Below are positions 53,301 to 63,282 of a stretch of DNA of 64,000 bases, piece after piece. Source of the DNA: Turritopsis dohrnii (taxonomy: Eukaryota; Cnidaria; Hydrozoa; Anthoathecata; Oceaniidae); assembly GCA_027922465.2 (NCBI GenBank), contig BQMF02000160.1, positions 1 through 64,000 on the forward strand. The letters are read 5' to 3'. The first letter of the stretch is position 1; the number at the start of each line of letters is the position of its first letter. The position numbers and the translations under genes were made by a program. The notes under the pieces are model-generated. The model saw only the letters and a list, made by a program, of their open reading frames with translations. It searched no databases and was not told where the DNA came from.

Positions 53301-53387
53301 AAAGAACAGCTAGTTACTTTTAGAGAAAGAGTCAAACCAAAAAACCATGTTACGTACGGTTTCGGGACAAATTAGTGACCAAGACCC
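50301..53387 (-). mobile_element. 3.1-kb DNA transposon with TAGT target duplication, superfamily unassigned
   Basis: Terminal inverted repeats of about 28 bp start GGGTCTTGGTCAC and match at both ends with one mismatch. TAGT stands at 50297-50300 and 53388-53391, and the 3' LTR of the host retrotransposon shows the empty site with one TAGT. At least nine copies of the subterminal motif GTTACGTACGG, in both orientations, are spread through both arms (for example 50492, 50851, 50998, 52632, 52657, 52802, 52988, 53181, 53346). The centre carries broken minus-strand coding sequence. A 4-bp duplication would suit Sola- or Academ-like groups, but I cannot assign it. Confidence 0.88.
51136..52493 (-). 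pseudogene. Remnant transposase coding region of the 3.1-kb transposon
   Basis: In minus order: 52493-52293 reads MKTRNRVREIRIPQLSPFNP, then SAQRVREYRERQKNKK, a basic possible DNA-binding coil. Next 51971-51681 starts MSMKIDDSNANYL and holds SPNSKRKTIKRMASTPGYTP. Then 51745-51383 holds RRDTLEILHERFMMETLIEC, RYVPPNIRK and Cys pair LCKTCLNPE. Finally 51339-51136 reads MIRMDWSENAKIFQCRQEKS with AYYHDKQVSINTVVLY. The last block has the look of the first catalytic Asp region of a transposase nuclease (MDWSEN). Introns or frameshifts separate the pieces and the C-terminal half is missing. Confidence 0.55.
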
Positions 53388-53490
53388 TAGTAACTAAATA
53401 TACATGCAAGGAGGTTCCCTTCATGAACATAGTCTTTTACTAAACAGTTGATCTAATCATTGGAGTGAGATTTCGTTTTGGACTGAAATC

Positions 53491-55570
53491 ATGACAATTT
53501 TGGAGTGCCCGATCGAAACGTGCGAATATGCAACCCCTGATATTGACATGGCTGGTGCCGTCGCCATCCTTAATATACACGGAAGCATCCACCAGAACGC
53601 GCAAGGACAGATGGTGCCCACTGTCAGAGTCCCGAGATTGGAACGCCCCAAGATCAAAATGAATGCTACTTCTGAGGAATGGAACGCCTTCAGTCGCAGG
53701 TGGGATACCTATCGGATCGGCTCAGGCATCACTGACACATCTGCCGCAGCCCAGCTCTTAGAATGCACTACAGAGGAACTTGGTAACATTACGTTACGTG
53801 CATATCCGACCTTCACCACCTCAACACGTGAAGAGGCCACACGCATCCTGAAGTCCCTTGCAGTTGTACCTGTTGCGCTAGGCGTTATTCGTGCAGAACT
53901 TAGCTCCATGATTCAGGTTGCTGACGAACAATTCAGGACATTTGCTGCCCGCGTCCAAGGGAAGGCAGAAACCTGTGAGTTCAAAACTACATTTAGAACC
54001 CAATGTACAGGCTGTGCTACTGTTTTAAATGGGGAAACATACTATACTGACGAACGCATAAGGGATGTTCTGCTGAATGGGATTGCTGATATAGACATTC
54101 GTACAGAGGCACTCAGCTCTCAGAACATTCACGACAAACCGATTAATGAAATTATTGCTTTTGTTGAGACTCGTGAGATAGCTCGAAACGCAAGTCCTTC
54201 AATCGGTGTTTCGAGTGTATCTGAGTATCGTCGCTCCCGTGGGAAGCCTGCGACCAGATCATCCTCTCCTTCTGCAGTCGACAAAGCGAAGACCGCCCCA
54301 TGCCCCGGTTGCGGATCAGTTTTCCACCTTTACACACGAAAAGAACGGGTTGTTGATGATATGCTTCACTATGACACTGACCTTGAACAGCACTGGTGGA
54401 GAACGATAGACTTACTAATTAAACTTGGGTCATCAGGGACTGTGTTGAACCCCAAAAAATTCCAATTTGCACAGAAACAAGTTGAGTTTGCTGGATTCCT
54501 TGTTTCTGAGAACACTATTGAACCTCTTCCCAAATACTTGGATGCCATCAGAGACTTTCCGAGACCTCAATCAACAACAGATATCAGAAGCTGGTTCGGA
54601 CTCATAAACCAAGTTGCCAACTACGCTCAGCTTCGCGATCACCTTGAGATATTTCGTCCGTATCTTTCCCCTAGACACCCGTTTCAGTGGGATGACGAGC
54701 TCGACAAAGCGTTTGAGGAATCCAAATCCGCAATCATCAACGCCATCCGTAGGGGTGTGGAAATCTTCGATCTGCAGAAACCGACATGTCTTCGCCCGGA
54801 TTGGTCATGCAAAGGTATCGGATATTTCCTCCTTCAACAACATTGCAACTGCCAAACAACAATGCCAGATTGCTGCCCTGGAGGTTGGAGGATCACTTTG
54901 GCAGGATCGCGTTTCCTTCAGGATGCTGAAAAACGATATGCACCGATTGAGGGGGAGGCATCCCATGCTCGGCCATGCATCCCATGCTCGGCCACTCAAG
55001 CCACTTCACCCTGGTGACAAGTGCTACGTGCAGAATCAGGTCGGGAACTACCCGAAAAGATGGGACTGATCAGGAACCGTTCTTGAGTCGTTAGGTCATG
55101 ATAGTTACATCGCCAAGATCGACGGATCCGGTCGCCTGTCTCGACGAAACAGACAGTTCCTTCGCAAGTTCGAACCTGTATCCCCCAGAATCCCATCGGC
55201 AGCTCTACGCCAATCTCCGATCCCCTTGGCTTCACCTTCACGACCATGCATCATCAAATACTTGCCACCGGTCTCGGACGTTCACCCAACTGTTGCATCA
55301 CCTCCACCGTTTACCACCAATATCACCTCGCCAATTGGGCATCATCAACCACCTCCTGCTTGTCGGGGTGCCCGAGAAGCTAACATGCCTACTGCTGCAC
55401 CAAATGTAGGAGAGCCAATTGATGAGACATTGAATGTAACAAAGGACTTTCATCTACTCAACGATGTGAATTCCAATGTCGTTCCATTAATGACTGGATC
55501 ACGTCCTCCTCGTATGAGACGTGCAAAGAAACATTACGAACCTGAGACTGGGAAATGGGTCTCCCTTTAG
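53491..55570 (+). pseudogene. Deleted gag-pol of the LTR retrotransposon
   Basis: Frame 53491-55017 begins MTILECPIETCEYATPDIDM with a C2H2-like Cys/His pair, continues as gag (ERPKIKMNATSEEWNAFSRR) and reaches the first half of a zinc knuckle (APCPGCGSVFHLYT). It then jumps to VVDDMLHYD, the tail of the RT catalytic box, followed by LNPKKFQFAQKQVEFAGF, DIRSWFGLINQVANYAQLRD and LRPDWSCKGIGYFLLQQHC (connection and RNase H start). After another junction at about 54945, 55000-55570 carries the integrase C-terminus (KPLHPGDKCYVQNQVGNYPK, SGRLSRRNRQFLRKFEP). Fingers, palm, protease and the integrase core are absent, so it can move only in trans. Confidence 0.85.
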
Positions 55571-55600
55571 TTATCGTTCATACTATGAACTAGGGGGGGA

Positions 55601-55718
55601 TGAAGGAATGTCGTCCCATTTGTTATAGTATATTATATTCTTTCCTTTCTCATTTAGATTATGTTCATTGTAAAACATATATTAGTAACTAAATATACAT
55701 GCAAGGAGGTTCCCTTCA
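55601..55718 (+). repeat. 3' LTR (118 bp)
   Basis: TGAAGG to CCTTCA, preceded by a G-rich polypurine tract and followed by the GAAAG target duplication. It preserves the empty site of the 3.1-kb transposon. Confidence 0.92.
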
Positions 55719-55723
55719 GAAAG

Positions 55724-56284
55724 GAAAACAGTCATAGCTGTGGGACCATTTTTAATTGATCTGTAAATCAAATCAAATCTTCTTTACTAACTATAAAAAT
55801 AATAATAGCGCGCGTTACCAAAACAAATTACTCTCGTCTTCGTTTTTCATCCAGTAGCATATAAACTAAACGAAAGAACTCATATAATAACATATCTATT
55901 CAAAGCTATAGTATTTAATCTTTCAAAACTAAATTAAAACCATTCCTTACTGTGTAAATAAACATCATCTTGTTCTGCATTTCTTCACTACACTTTCTTC
56001 TGTATAGCGATATTAGATAACTAAAACGTAAACAAACATTTAAATACATTTAAATACAAATACATATACCTAACTTGTTCTTTTATTAATCAAAAATAAA
56101 AGTTTTATAATAATACCTTTTGTTCGTTCGATCTTTCTGCAGCTAATTTTTAAAAACTTCATTGCACTTCTTCTGTATATCTAAATATGATTTTTCATTG
56201 TAAACAAACAACTAACTCACTTACACGTGCCACCCGTGTTCTTTTATTAATAAGAGTAAAAGTTTAGCAAGATAATAAAACGTT
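55724..56284. other. Anonymous A+T-rich DNA
   Basis: No gene or clear repeat seen. Confidence 0.5.
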
Positions 56285-56656
56285 TTATAATAATAACAAT
56301 ACCTTCGTGCATACAAACCTGTGTTTCTTCGTCAGTTCTTTCGTCGATTTGCTGCCTAAAACAATCAAATTTAAATTAAAATATTCGTATACAAAAAGAA
56401 ACACGTCTTCTTCGCGAAGTTTCTTGCTCACGAAATGATCGTTGACAAATTTCGAACGAAGAAGATTGCATTGCTCGCACTCCTCCAAAGACGTTTTTCG
56501 GCTGATTTCCACTGCGCAAACCAAAAATAACAAAACGGAGGAGCATATACTAATCGCGGAAAATAAAAAAAAACGCTCTCGCATCTGCGTGGCTTTACGA
56601 CGAAAAGGGAAAAAATAAGAAGGTTTTGACCGTGAAAGAAAAACCAAATATATCAC
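56285..56656 (-). other. Exon-like ORF with a possible signal peptide (unrecognised)
   Basis: A 123-codon minus frame. From an internal Met at about residue 25 it reads MRERFFLFSAISICSSVLLF, a good signal peptide, then LEECEQCNLLRSKFVNDHFV and further charged helical sequence. The end lies in A+T-rich DNA with possible GT donors (CACAG/GTTTGT). It could be the first exon of a secreted or membrane protein, or chance. No family recognised. Confidence 0.25.
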
Positions 56657-58933
56657 TCTCTAAAATAAAAGTGTGACACACAATCGCGAATTAGTATAAT
56701 AAGACTAGTATCCCATGTAAAAATTTTTTACGGGTTCTAATTCTGAAAATGACATCTCAAACCTGGTGTCGAAAAATTAAATCACAGCATGATGAACAGA
56801 AAGAGTATCAGTGCTGTAAGTACTTTAAACTTTAGATATAGGAGCGTAGAACAGTCGTTTTACTTGGAAGATCTTAAACCCATCAAAAATAAAAATACGC
56901 GCTGCGTGTGCATTGGCTTTTTTCACTTTGTAAAATAAAATGTATCGATTGAAGATGCAATGCAATGGTTGCCAGTGATGAAAAATCTAACGTTAATACG
57001 AAAAAAAAAACACTTCTCACCCTTTTAATTAAGAAACTCTAGGTATTCCAGCTAAAGCATTTTTAGTTCACTATCAACACTGGAGTTATGAACAGAAAAT
57101 TTTTTTAATCGGAAGATCTGACACACATCAAAATATTCATAATACATCTTTCATGATAGTACTGAAAATAAATTGTGCGTACAGGAAAACAACAAAAATG
57201 CTGGATAAATAAACTGTGTTCTAACTAAATAGATCTATAATATTTTAACTTTGGTTTAACCTCAAACAAAGAGAATATACCTATCCATACTAATTCACAT
57301 CATCGTGTTAGTAAACAACAACATCTTCTGCAGCCATTTTCAAACACTTATAAACTCTTTACTTTCCATATTTCATATCTGAAAACAAAATAATAATACT
57401 TTAAACTACTACTAATTTAAACTACTACTTTCCAGCACACTTTCCTACTGTAAACATATACTTAAAACACTTTCTTCTGCTATTTCTTTTCCACTGAAAT
57501 TACGCTACCATATATACACTGAAAAACATAAAACTACTTTCTTCGTTTGGAAAAACTGCTTTTATGCTTATGTGAGGTAACTTTCTCTATTTTGCAGAAG
57601 ATTTTCTACTATAAACACACACTAAATACCTCTGTAAACTTTCTTTTCTTTCCAGTAAGTGTAGTAAACCTTTCACCTTTCACCTTCGTCTGCTTCGTGC
57701 TAAACTGTCTGTAGACTAAGGGATTTACTAACGGATTCCGTCGGCAACCAATCAAAACGGCGAAAAAAAAATTTCTTGCGTTTTGATTGGCTTAAAAATA
57801 ACTGACGTTAGATGCCCCGTGCTATTATACTAATCGTGAATGTGTCTTGCGTGGTCTAACTGCCGCTATATGACCACGATTAAGAAGATTTTGGCCGTAA
57901 ATTTTTAAAAAACCGTCACTCTCTAAGTTAAATGTGTTACACACGATTGCGGATTATTATAAGTAGATAAACAAGCTTATAAACAATTTATATATATACA
58001 CATGACTCATCACACAATACATATTTGTATTTTATGTCATTTAAAACCGTCAATTATCTACAATTGTAATATTTAATACTTACTGAAGTGTGATGAATTT
58101 CTTTTCAGATTGTAAGCGGTCTGGTATAAACTTTTCAGCAGTAAAATCACGAAGAACTAATCTCGACTTTAATTTTTCTTCAAAATCCTCTCCAGACGAA
58201 ATTTTGTTTTCAGTTTTTATTCTAAGTCTTCCCTTAATTTTTCAAATACCGACCTAAACTTGGTAATGTCGCCGTTACTCATCATTTGCTCTATGAAACT
58301 TATGGATGCCATTTCTTTTGACTGAACAAACGTTTAGGATGATAATGCCTTCGGACGAATTCTTGCGAAATTATTACACAGAGAGGCCTTATGGGATGCA
58401 AGATAGTCAGAAACAGAGAGTTGTGGGATGCAAGATAGTCAAAATAAACCTTGGGTTCCCTCGGATTCCATTATTTTCACTGTTTGACATGTACCCTGGG
58501 TTTTATATGACTAAGTAAGAACTAGCCTGGTCCGTTTCCATAATCACAAAAGGAACAATTGTCCAAGACTGGAGAAATCGCAGTTAAGCGACTTTTACGA
58601 AAGCCGCAAGAGAGCGGAAGTGCGTACAAAAAGAAGAAGTACAAACATTTTGAAGCTGAGTTTTTCACCTAGTCACACTGACTAGGTTGACTAAGTCTCG
58701 GTCCGCCTCTGCTCTTTGGAGATTTATTCCTTCATTTTATAAAAAACACCTAACATTACGTCTTCGTAAAAATGCTTTTTTTCATTATAAAAACGTTTTA
58801 GGTGGACTTCTTGTTTCCTATTTGTTTCTATTTGTTCTTGGATTTGTTTCAGGGATCAGGATTCCCTTAAGTTAAAATTATTATGTAACCATGTATCTTT
58901 TCTATGGTAGTATACTATTTGATTTGATGAATG
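56657..58933. other. Anonymous DNA with hairpin and inverted repeats
   Basis: CCAATCAAAACG (57748-57759) and CGTTTTGATTGG (57779-57790) form a perfect stem. Variants of GACACACAATCGCGAATTAG occur at about 56672 (plus), 57829-57850 (inverted) and 57945-57975 (plus). A small duplication of GGGATGCAAGATAGTCA occurs at 58391-58441. No gene supported. Confidence 0.45.
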
Positions 58934-59160
58934 CTAAGTGCAGAAACCTGTTTGGTTCACATATTTTCCTGCCTGATAATGATCAAGAAGCTTATCTATA
59001 ACTTCGATTTGGGTCATTTTATTTGATTTCTTATTGAGCTTGTACCATAGGGTGGCTAGAGCCAAGAATAGTCTTTTCGGACTCTTCGCCTCAACCATGG
59101 TGGGGCCTGCGGGGGATACTATATCTTCAGCCCCCCTAAAACAAAAAAGCTTCCGCGGCC
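58934..59160 (-). other. Exon-like minus segment (unrecognised)
   Basis: After TTTTTTGTTTTAG, a good splice-acceptor context, the minus strand reads GAEDIVSPAGPTMVEAKSPK, RLFLALATLWYKLNKKSNKM and IEVIDKLLDHYQAGKYV to a stop at 58934. This may be a 3' exon of a gene or of a retroelement; no motif recognised. Confidence 0.3.
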
Positions 59161-59332
59161 CATGGGAAACCACACACACCACATGTAATGATATATATAG
59201 CTTTTTGACTCTTCTGTTTACAAAACGTTGAGAGCTTTTCTTAGTTAGAAAAGAATGATCACAGTTCAAGATAATTATAATTTTCTTCTATAAATTTCCT
59301 CTTTTCATCTTAAAATATGTATATTTTCCTTA

Positions 59333-59867
59333 GTATACAGATTATTATCTCTTCTCTGAAAGTGCTCGACAGTCAGGAGCAATTTTACTTGTAAAAGGGT
59401 GAAAAGAAGAAAACTTTAACTGATAATAACTGAACCCACTTTCAAAGTACGATTTGCAAACCACAAAAAATCTTTTAACCATCAAAAGTACGAAAAAGAA
59501 ACCCAACTTTCGAAAGAAGTCTGGAAAATCAAACGTAACAACGAAACACCGAGAATCACATGGAAAATCAAAAAGAAATGCCGTCCCTTTAATCCGACAT
59601 CGGACAAATGCGACCTATGCCTCAACGAAAAGCTAATACTTCTGGAATTGTTTGACGATCCTGACGCAAATCTAATGAATTCGCGCGACGAGCTAATATC
59701 AAAATGCCGCCACCAAAACAAGTACAAAATGAACTCTGACGTCAAAATTTGACGAAACCACTACATTGCGAAAATTTTAACGTTTTTTCAGTTAGCTGAT
59801 GAATCCGTAAAGGAAGAAACTTAAAGTTCTAACAAAAAAAAGTTTTCTTCTTTTCACCCTTTTACAA
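59333..59867 (+). mobile_element. 5'-truncated Penelope-like element fragment
   Basis: A 14-bp direct repeat GTATATTTTCCTTA stands at 59319-59332 and 59868-59881, a target duplication. Between them is a GIY-YIG-type domain and a 31-bp inverted repeat pair (59387-59417 and 59839-59869) starting ACTTGTAAAAGGGTGAAAAG. Penelope-like elements have variable target duplications and unusual inverted end structures, which fits. Confidence 0.65.
59421..59752 (+). pseudogene. C-terminal GIY-YIG endonuclease part of a Penelope-like RT
   Basis: An open stretch without a usable start codon reads TFKVRFANHKKSFNHQKYEK, ETQLSKEVWKIKRNNETPRI, FNPTSDKCDLCLNEKLILLE and NSRDELISKCRHQNKYKM before TGA at 59750. 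The order R-F-x-N-H-K-x-S-F ... L-S-K-x-x-W-x-x-K ... C-x-x-C-x-x-E-K is that of the C-terminal half of the GIY-YIG endonuclease in Penelope-like proteins (with the CCHH-like Cys/His cluster). The N-terminal GIY-YIG motif itself and the whole RT are missing by 5' truncation. No frameshift is seen in the piece that remains. Confidence 0.7.
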
Positions 59868-59908
59868 GTATATTTTCCTTATATATATACTATATTTTTA
59901 TATACAAA

Positions 59909-60010
59909 TGGCAACGCGTGGTAACGCGTTGTGTTTCCCTTGTAGCATTCACAAACATGATGGTAACGCGTGGGTAACGCGCGGGTAATGCGTGGTAACG
60001 GGTTACCTCA
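59909..60010. repeat. GGTAACGCGTGG short repeats
   Basis: Six or seven variants of (A/G)GTAACGCG(T/C)GG within 100 bp, in a C+G-richer island. No function can be assigned. Confidence 0.7.
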
Positions 60011-60062
60011 CTATGAGCGCGTTTCAAGAAAATCCCCAGTTCAGCCATCACACTTCAACGGT

Positions 60063-61554
60063 TCACAGACATTGTTTTAAATGTTTTGAAGGAAATGTGC
60101 TGTAATGTCGGTGCAAACAAAGCTTTTGTAAAAGAAATGTAGCCTTTACTTTAGTATTAGTTCTGCAAAGCAACGTGCACACGGTTATGTCCTTCCTGCT
60201 GTTTCCTTCAAACACGTGTTTGAACTTCACGATTTTCCAGCGACTATCCATTATTTCTGTCTCGCGGTCATCTGTGGTATTGAATGCACCTCTGTAAACA
60301 GTTGGCGATTATAGGAAATATAGCTACATCCGAATCTATGACCACGTCAGATGCAAAGTGGTTCTTGGGTGCGGGCAACTTCACAGTTTCGCCTTCCAAT
60401 AACAGGAGCAAATCCTTCCAGGCAATCACATCGCGACTGTACCTAAAGTCCTGCAAAAGTATGATGTCTGCGTCGTCTGCTCCCACCCAAGCGTACTTGT
60501 CACTTGAGGGATTTTCAAATAGCATGTCTCCGGAAATAGATTTCAATGGTTTTAACATGAACGCCTTGGCGCAATTGGATCGGCCAACTATCATCAAGTT
60601 CCTGAATTTCCCTCGGCCTAAGGTGAGGAACTCGCGCACGTATTCCGCAAACGTCTCCTGCTGTATACCATTTAACTCGAGTACTTCTAGGGCACAAGTA
60701 AGCCACTCACACTGTTTCACAACACAAGGCTGACCCACAGCTTTACATATTATTTCCATTCGCAACACTTTGCGACTTGAAATATGTTGTGATGCCAACT
60801 TGAGCAGCCAAGATTTACGGATAAACTCATCTATGCACTTTTCCGATCTTGAAAACAGAAAGGAGGCAAGGTCGCATTAACCGTTCTGTGTTCGTTCCTC
60901 CGCTTTCGAAAACAGTTCGGTGCAATTCTAAATTTGATGTTTGTAAAAGTTGAAACCTCCAAGTTTGAAAGTCTCTTACTGCCAACCAAGCTTGTTGACG
61001 TGGAAGTGCCTTGCTGACTTTTTGCTTTCGAGAAGCACGATACGCATTTGTAAAAGTTTTTGTTCTCGGTGAACCTACTGCCGAGAGATCTGGGTGGCCT
61101 ACACTATGCGCCATTCTTTGTCTTGCTTGCAGACATATCTGTATGCGGAGATGTAATGGTTATGTTTGTCCGAAAAGTTGAAAACAATATTGTGTTTGTT
61201 TTGAATACTGATCTGAAGACCATTTCTTGTCACCGGAAAATTTCAAACAGCAGTGGAAGCCATTTTCTATATGGTCGTCTATACAATACGCATAATGACA
61301 AACTTTCATTCTACCACTTCCAGCATCAAATTCGTCTGCTAGCATTTTTCCGAAACTCTCACGAGTGGGGAATTTACTTTCATCTGCCTGTGTGAATAAG
61401 TAACAAGATACTGTCTCCGACCTACACGCACGTTTTCTAATTGAAAATCTTCCATTTCGCAATTTCTGAAGTAATTCAAAACTGTCTTCACTTCTGTCTC
61501 ATTAAGAATTTCGAATTTTGGAGCCAAAAGTTTGTTTTGATTTGATGTAAACAC
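60063..61554 (-). pseudogene. Rep protein: HUH-type endonuclease fused to SF3 helicase, decayed
   Basis: Minus strand from 61554. The N-terminal block reads VGRRQYLVTYS (Rep motif 1), ADESKFPTRESFGKMLADEF, then ENGFHCCLKFSG in the place of the HUH box (one His appears lost) and YISAYRYVCKQDKE, motif 3 with the Tyr. A linker in shifted frames (HPDLSAVGSPRTK, KRLSNLEVS) leads to DRKSA/CIDEF. The helicase at 60268-60798 has RGKFRNLMIVGRSNCAKAF (Walker A with GK changed to AK), YAWVGADDADIILLQDFR (Walker B) and DLLLLLEGETVKLPAPKNHF (motif C region). The tail 60063-60262 has MDSRWKIVKF. At least four frame breaks. The family nicks and unwinds DNA for rolling-circle or rolling-hairpin replication. 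It resembles Rep genes of CRESS/parvovirus type or of Rep-encoding transposons. Confidence 0.75.
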
Positions 61555-61596
61555 ACACGGAAATGTAGAATAAAGATGGCGCCCTGAACTGTTGTA

Positions 61597-63282
61597 ATAG
61601 AATAGAATAGAATAGAATAATATTTATTCGTCAAAAAATAAAAAAAAATTAAATACAAAGTATAATGAGTCAAAAAAAACAAAAAAAAAAACAAAAAAAA
61701 AACGAAAACAAAAAAAAAACAAAAACTGTTGCCTGGATAAGGAGATACTCCAATCGTGAGAAGCTAGTTGCAAGTTAGGTAGTGACTTTGAAAAAAATCG
61801 GTGGCGAGATTTTTAAGTTGGTTATATGAAAGGGAAGCTAGGTCGATGTGTTTATAGGTAGATTGGAGGAGATTCCACCAAGATATTGATTATTAATGTA
61901 TATAAATTAAATAAATGTATTATAAAGGAATTAATGCCATATATCATCGTGATTATACTATGTTTAGAGAGAAATCCTGCTGACTTACCTCTGGTATTGA
62001 AGGAATGGGATAATTTGGAGAAATTGAAAGCACTATGAATGTGATCAGGAATTTTGTGATTAAGAATTTGATGAATGAAAAGAATATTTAGGGTTCTTGT
62101 CAAATCAAAGATCGAGAGAAGATCAAGTTTAGAAAAGAGAGGAAAAAAATGAGTTCTAAAGGAAGAAAAGGTAATAAGACGAACTGCAGCTTTTTGAAGA
62201 AGGAGAATTCGATTATTATTAGTAGATTCATGCAGGGCCAAGACCTGGCAGCCATAGCGCATATGAGAGGAAAAGATTGCATGGTAAACAGAAAGAGAAA
62301 CAGATTCAGGCAGGAAGTGACGTATTTTACTCAGTGCACAATTGGCTCTTCGAAGTTTAATTGAAAGCTCATGAATGTGTTTTTTCCAGGAGAGATCCTC
62401 ATCAAGAAATACACCAAGATATTTAATGGACTGGCTAGGTTGTTGTTTCCTCCCACCAATTTTGACCTTGAGTTCAAAATTCAGTGATTTTGATTTATGT
62501 CTGAACAAGATAAACTCAGTTTTACTGGTATTAAGAGAGATTTTATTTGCATTAAGCCAACTAGAAAGAAGTTTTAAATCAATGTTAATTCTTTTGTTCA
62601 GTGACTTCAATGACTTGTTGAATTGGAGGAGGTTAGTATCATCAGCAAAATGGTAGATGTCAGAGTAGGCAAGAGCATAATGTAGATCATTGATGTAAAT
62701 TAAAAAGAGTAAAGGTCCAAGAACAGACCCTTGTGGAACGCCATGTCTTATGGTTTTTAAATCAGACTTAAAGTTTAATATTTTGACAAATTGTGATCTT
62801 TGGGAAAGATACGACCTGAACCATCTGTTGGTGACGCCTCGAATACCATAGTATGAAAGTTTGTTGCATAAGATTTCGTGATCTACAGTGCCAAAGGCTT
62901 TTTGGAGATCGACAAAGACCCCGATACCAAACTGAACTTCGTCGAGGGCTTTGCGAATACGCTCAGTGATGTTGATTAAGGCATGAGTAGTAGAGTGCCC
63001 TTTCCTGAAACCAAACTGTCTCTCGTACAGATATTTATGTTGATCAAGAAAAGAAGAAAGGCGAGAGTACATGAGTTTTTCTAATAGTTTTTCAATGTTG
63101 GACAAAAGTGAAATAGGACGGTAATTAGAGATTATTTTTGTAGACAGGAACAACTGAAGAAATTTTAAGGAGAGTGGGAAACACACCAGTGGAAAAAGAA
63201 AGATTAAAGATTTTTTGAAGAGGATTAGAGATTTCATGTTTGAGAAGTTTGAGTATGGATACATCAATGCTAAAAGGACCAC
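61597..63282 (-). mobile_element. 5'-truncated LINE with (TATTC)n tail
   Basis: Minus-strand element whose 3' end is (GAATA)n on the plus strand (61597-61625), followed inward by A-rich DNA with AAAAAAAAC runs (61670-61725), a short 3' UTR and the RT frame. The EN domain is not found beyond 63282, so the copy is 5' truncated or broken there. Confidence 0.78.
61852..63282 (-). CDS. LINE reverse transcriptase (open frame, 5' truncated)
   Basis: A 476-codon frame. The clean RT begins around residue 50: NYRPISLLSNIEKLLEKLMY, FGFRKGHSTTHALINITERI, FVDLQKAFGTVDHEILCNKL (motif A; the usual DTVDH is GTVDH), RHGVPQGSVLGPLLFLIYIN (motif B), IYHFADDTNLLQF (motif C as FADD), SIKYLGVFLDEDLSWKKHIH and the C-terminal region. 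The first ~50 residues are hydrophobic and do not fit the family, so the annotated start is not native. Type is L2/CR1-like non-LTR. The catalytic aspartates of motifs A and C are kept; the second Asp of motif A is lost. The last ~25 residues are A+T-rich run-on. Confidence 0.85.
   Translation of the reverse strand: MVLLALMYPYSNFSNMKSLILFKKSLIFLFPLVCFPLSLKFLQLFLSTKIISNYRPISLLSNIEKLLEKLMYSRLSSFLDQHKYLYERQFGFRKGHSTTHALINITERIRKALDEVQFGIGVFVDLQKAFGTVDHEILCNKLSYYGIRGVTNRWFRSYLSQRSQFVKILNFKSDLKTIRHGVPQGSVLGPLLFLIYINDLHYALAYSDIYHFADDTNLLQFNKSLKSLNKRINIDLKLLSSWLNANKISLNTSKTEFILFRHKSKSLNFELKVKIGGRKQQPSQSIKYLGVFLDEDLSWKKHIHELSIKLRRANCALSKIRHFLPESVSLSVYHAIFSSHMRYGCQVLALHESTNNNRILLLQKAAVRLITFSSFRTHFFPLFSKLDLLSIFDLTRTLNILFIHQILNHKIPDHIHSAFNFSKLSHSFNTRGKSAGFLSKHSIITMIYGINSFIIHLFNLYTLIINILVESPPIYL

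Larger units (their letters stand above)
50215..53423 (+). repeat. 5' LTR, split by a DNA transposon
   Basis: LTR bases are 50215-50300 and 53392-53423; the rest is the DNA transposon (50301-53387) plus the second TAGT copy (53388-53391). Joined, the LTR is nearly identical to 55601-55718. Confidence 0.9.
50215..55718 (+). mobile_element. Short-LTR retrotransposon, internally deleted, with a DNA transposon in its 5' LTR
   Basis: Two 118-bp LTRs begin TGAAGG and end CCTTCA. GAAAG flanks the element at 50210-50214 and 55719-55723, a perfect 5-bp target duplication. A polypurine tract (AGGGGGGGA) abuts the 3' LTR. The internal region (53424-55600, 2.2 kb) has a gag start, a fused late RT/RNase H piece and the end of integrase, so most of pol is missing. 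Sequence type is Ty3/gypsy-like. The 5' LTR is split at position 86 by a 3087-bp DNA transposon. Confidence 0.9.
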
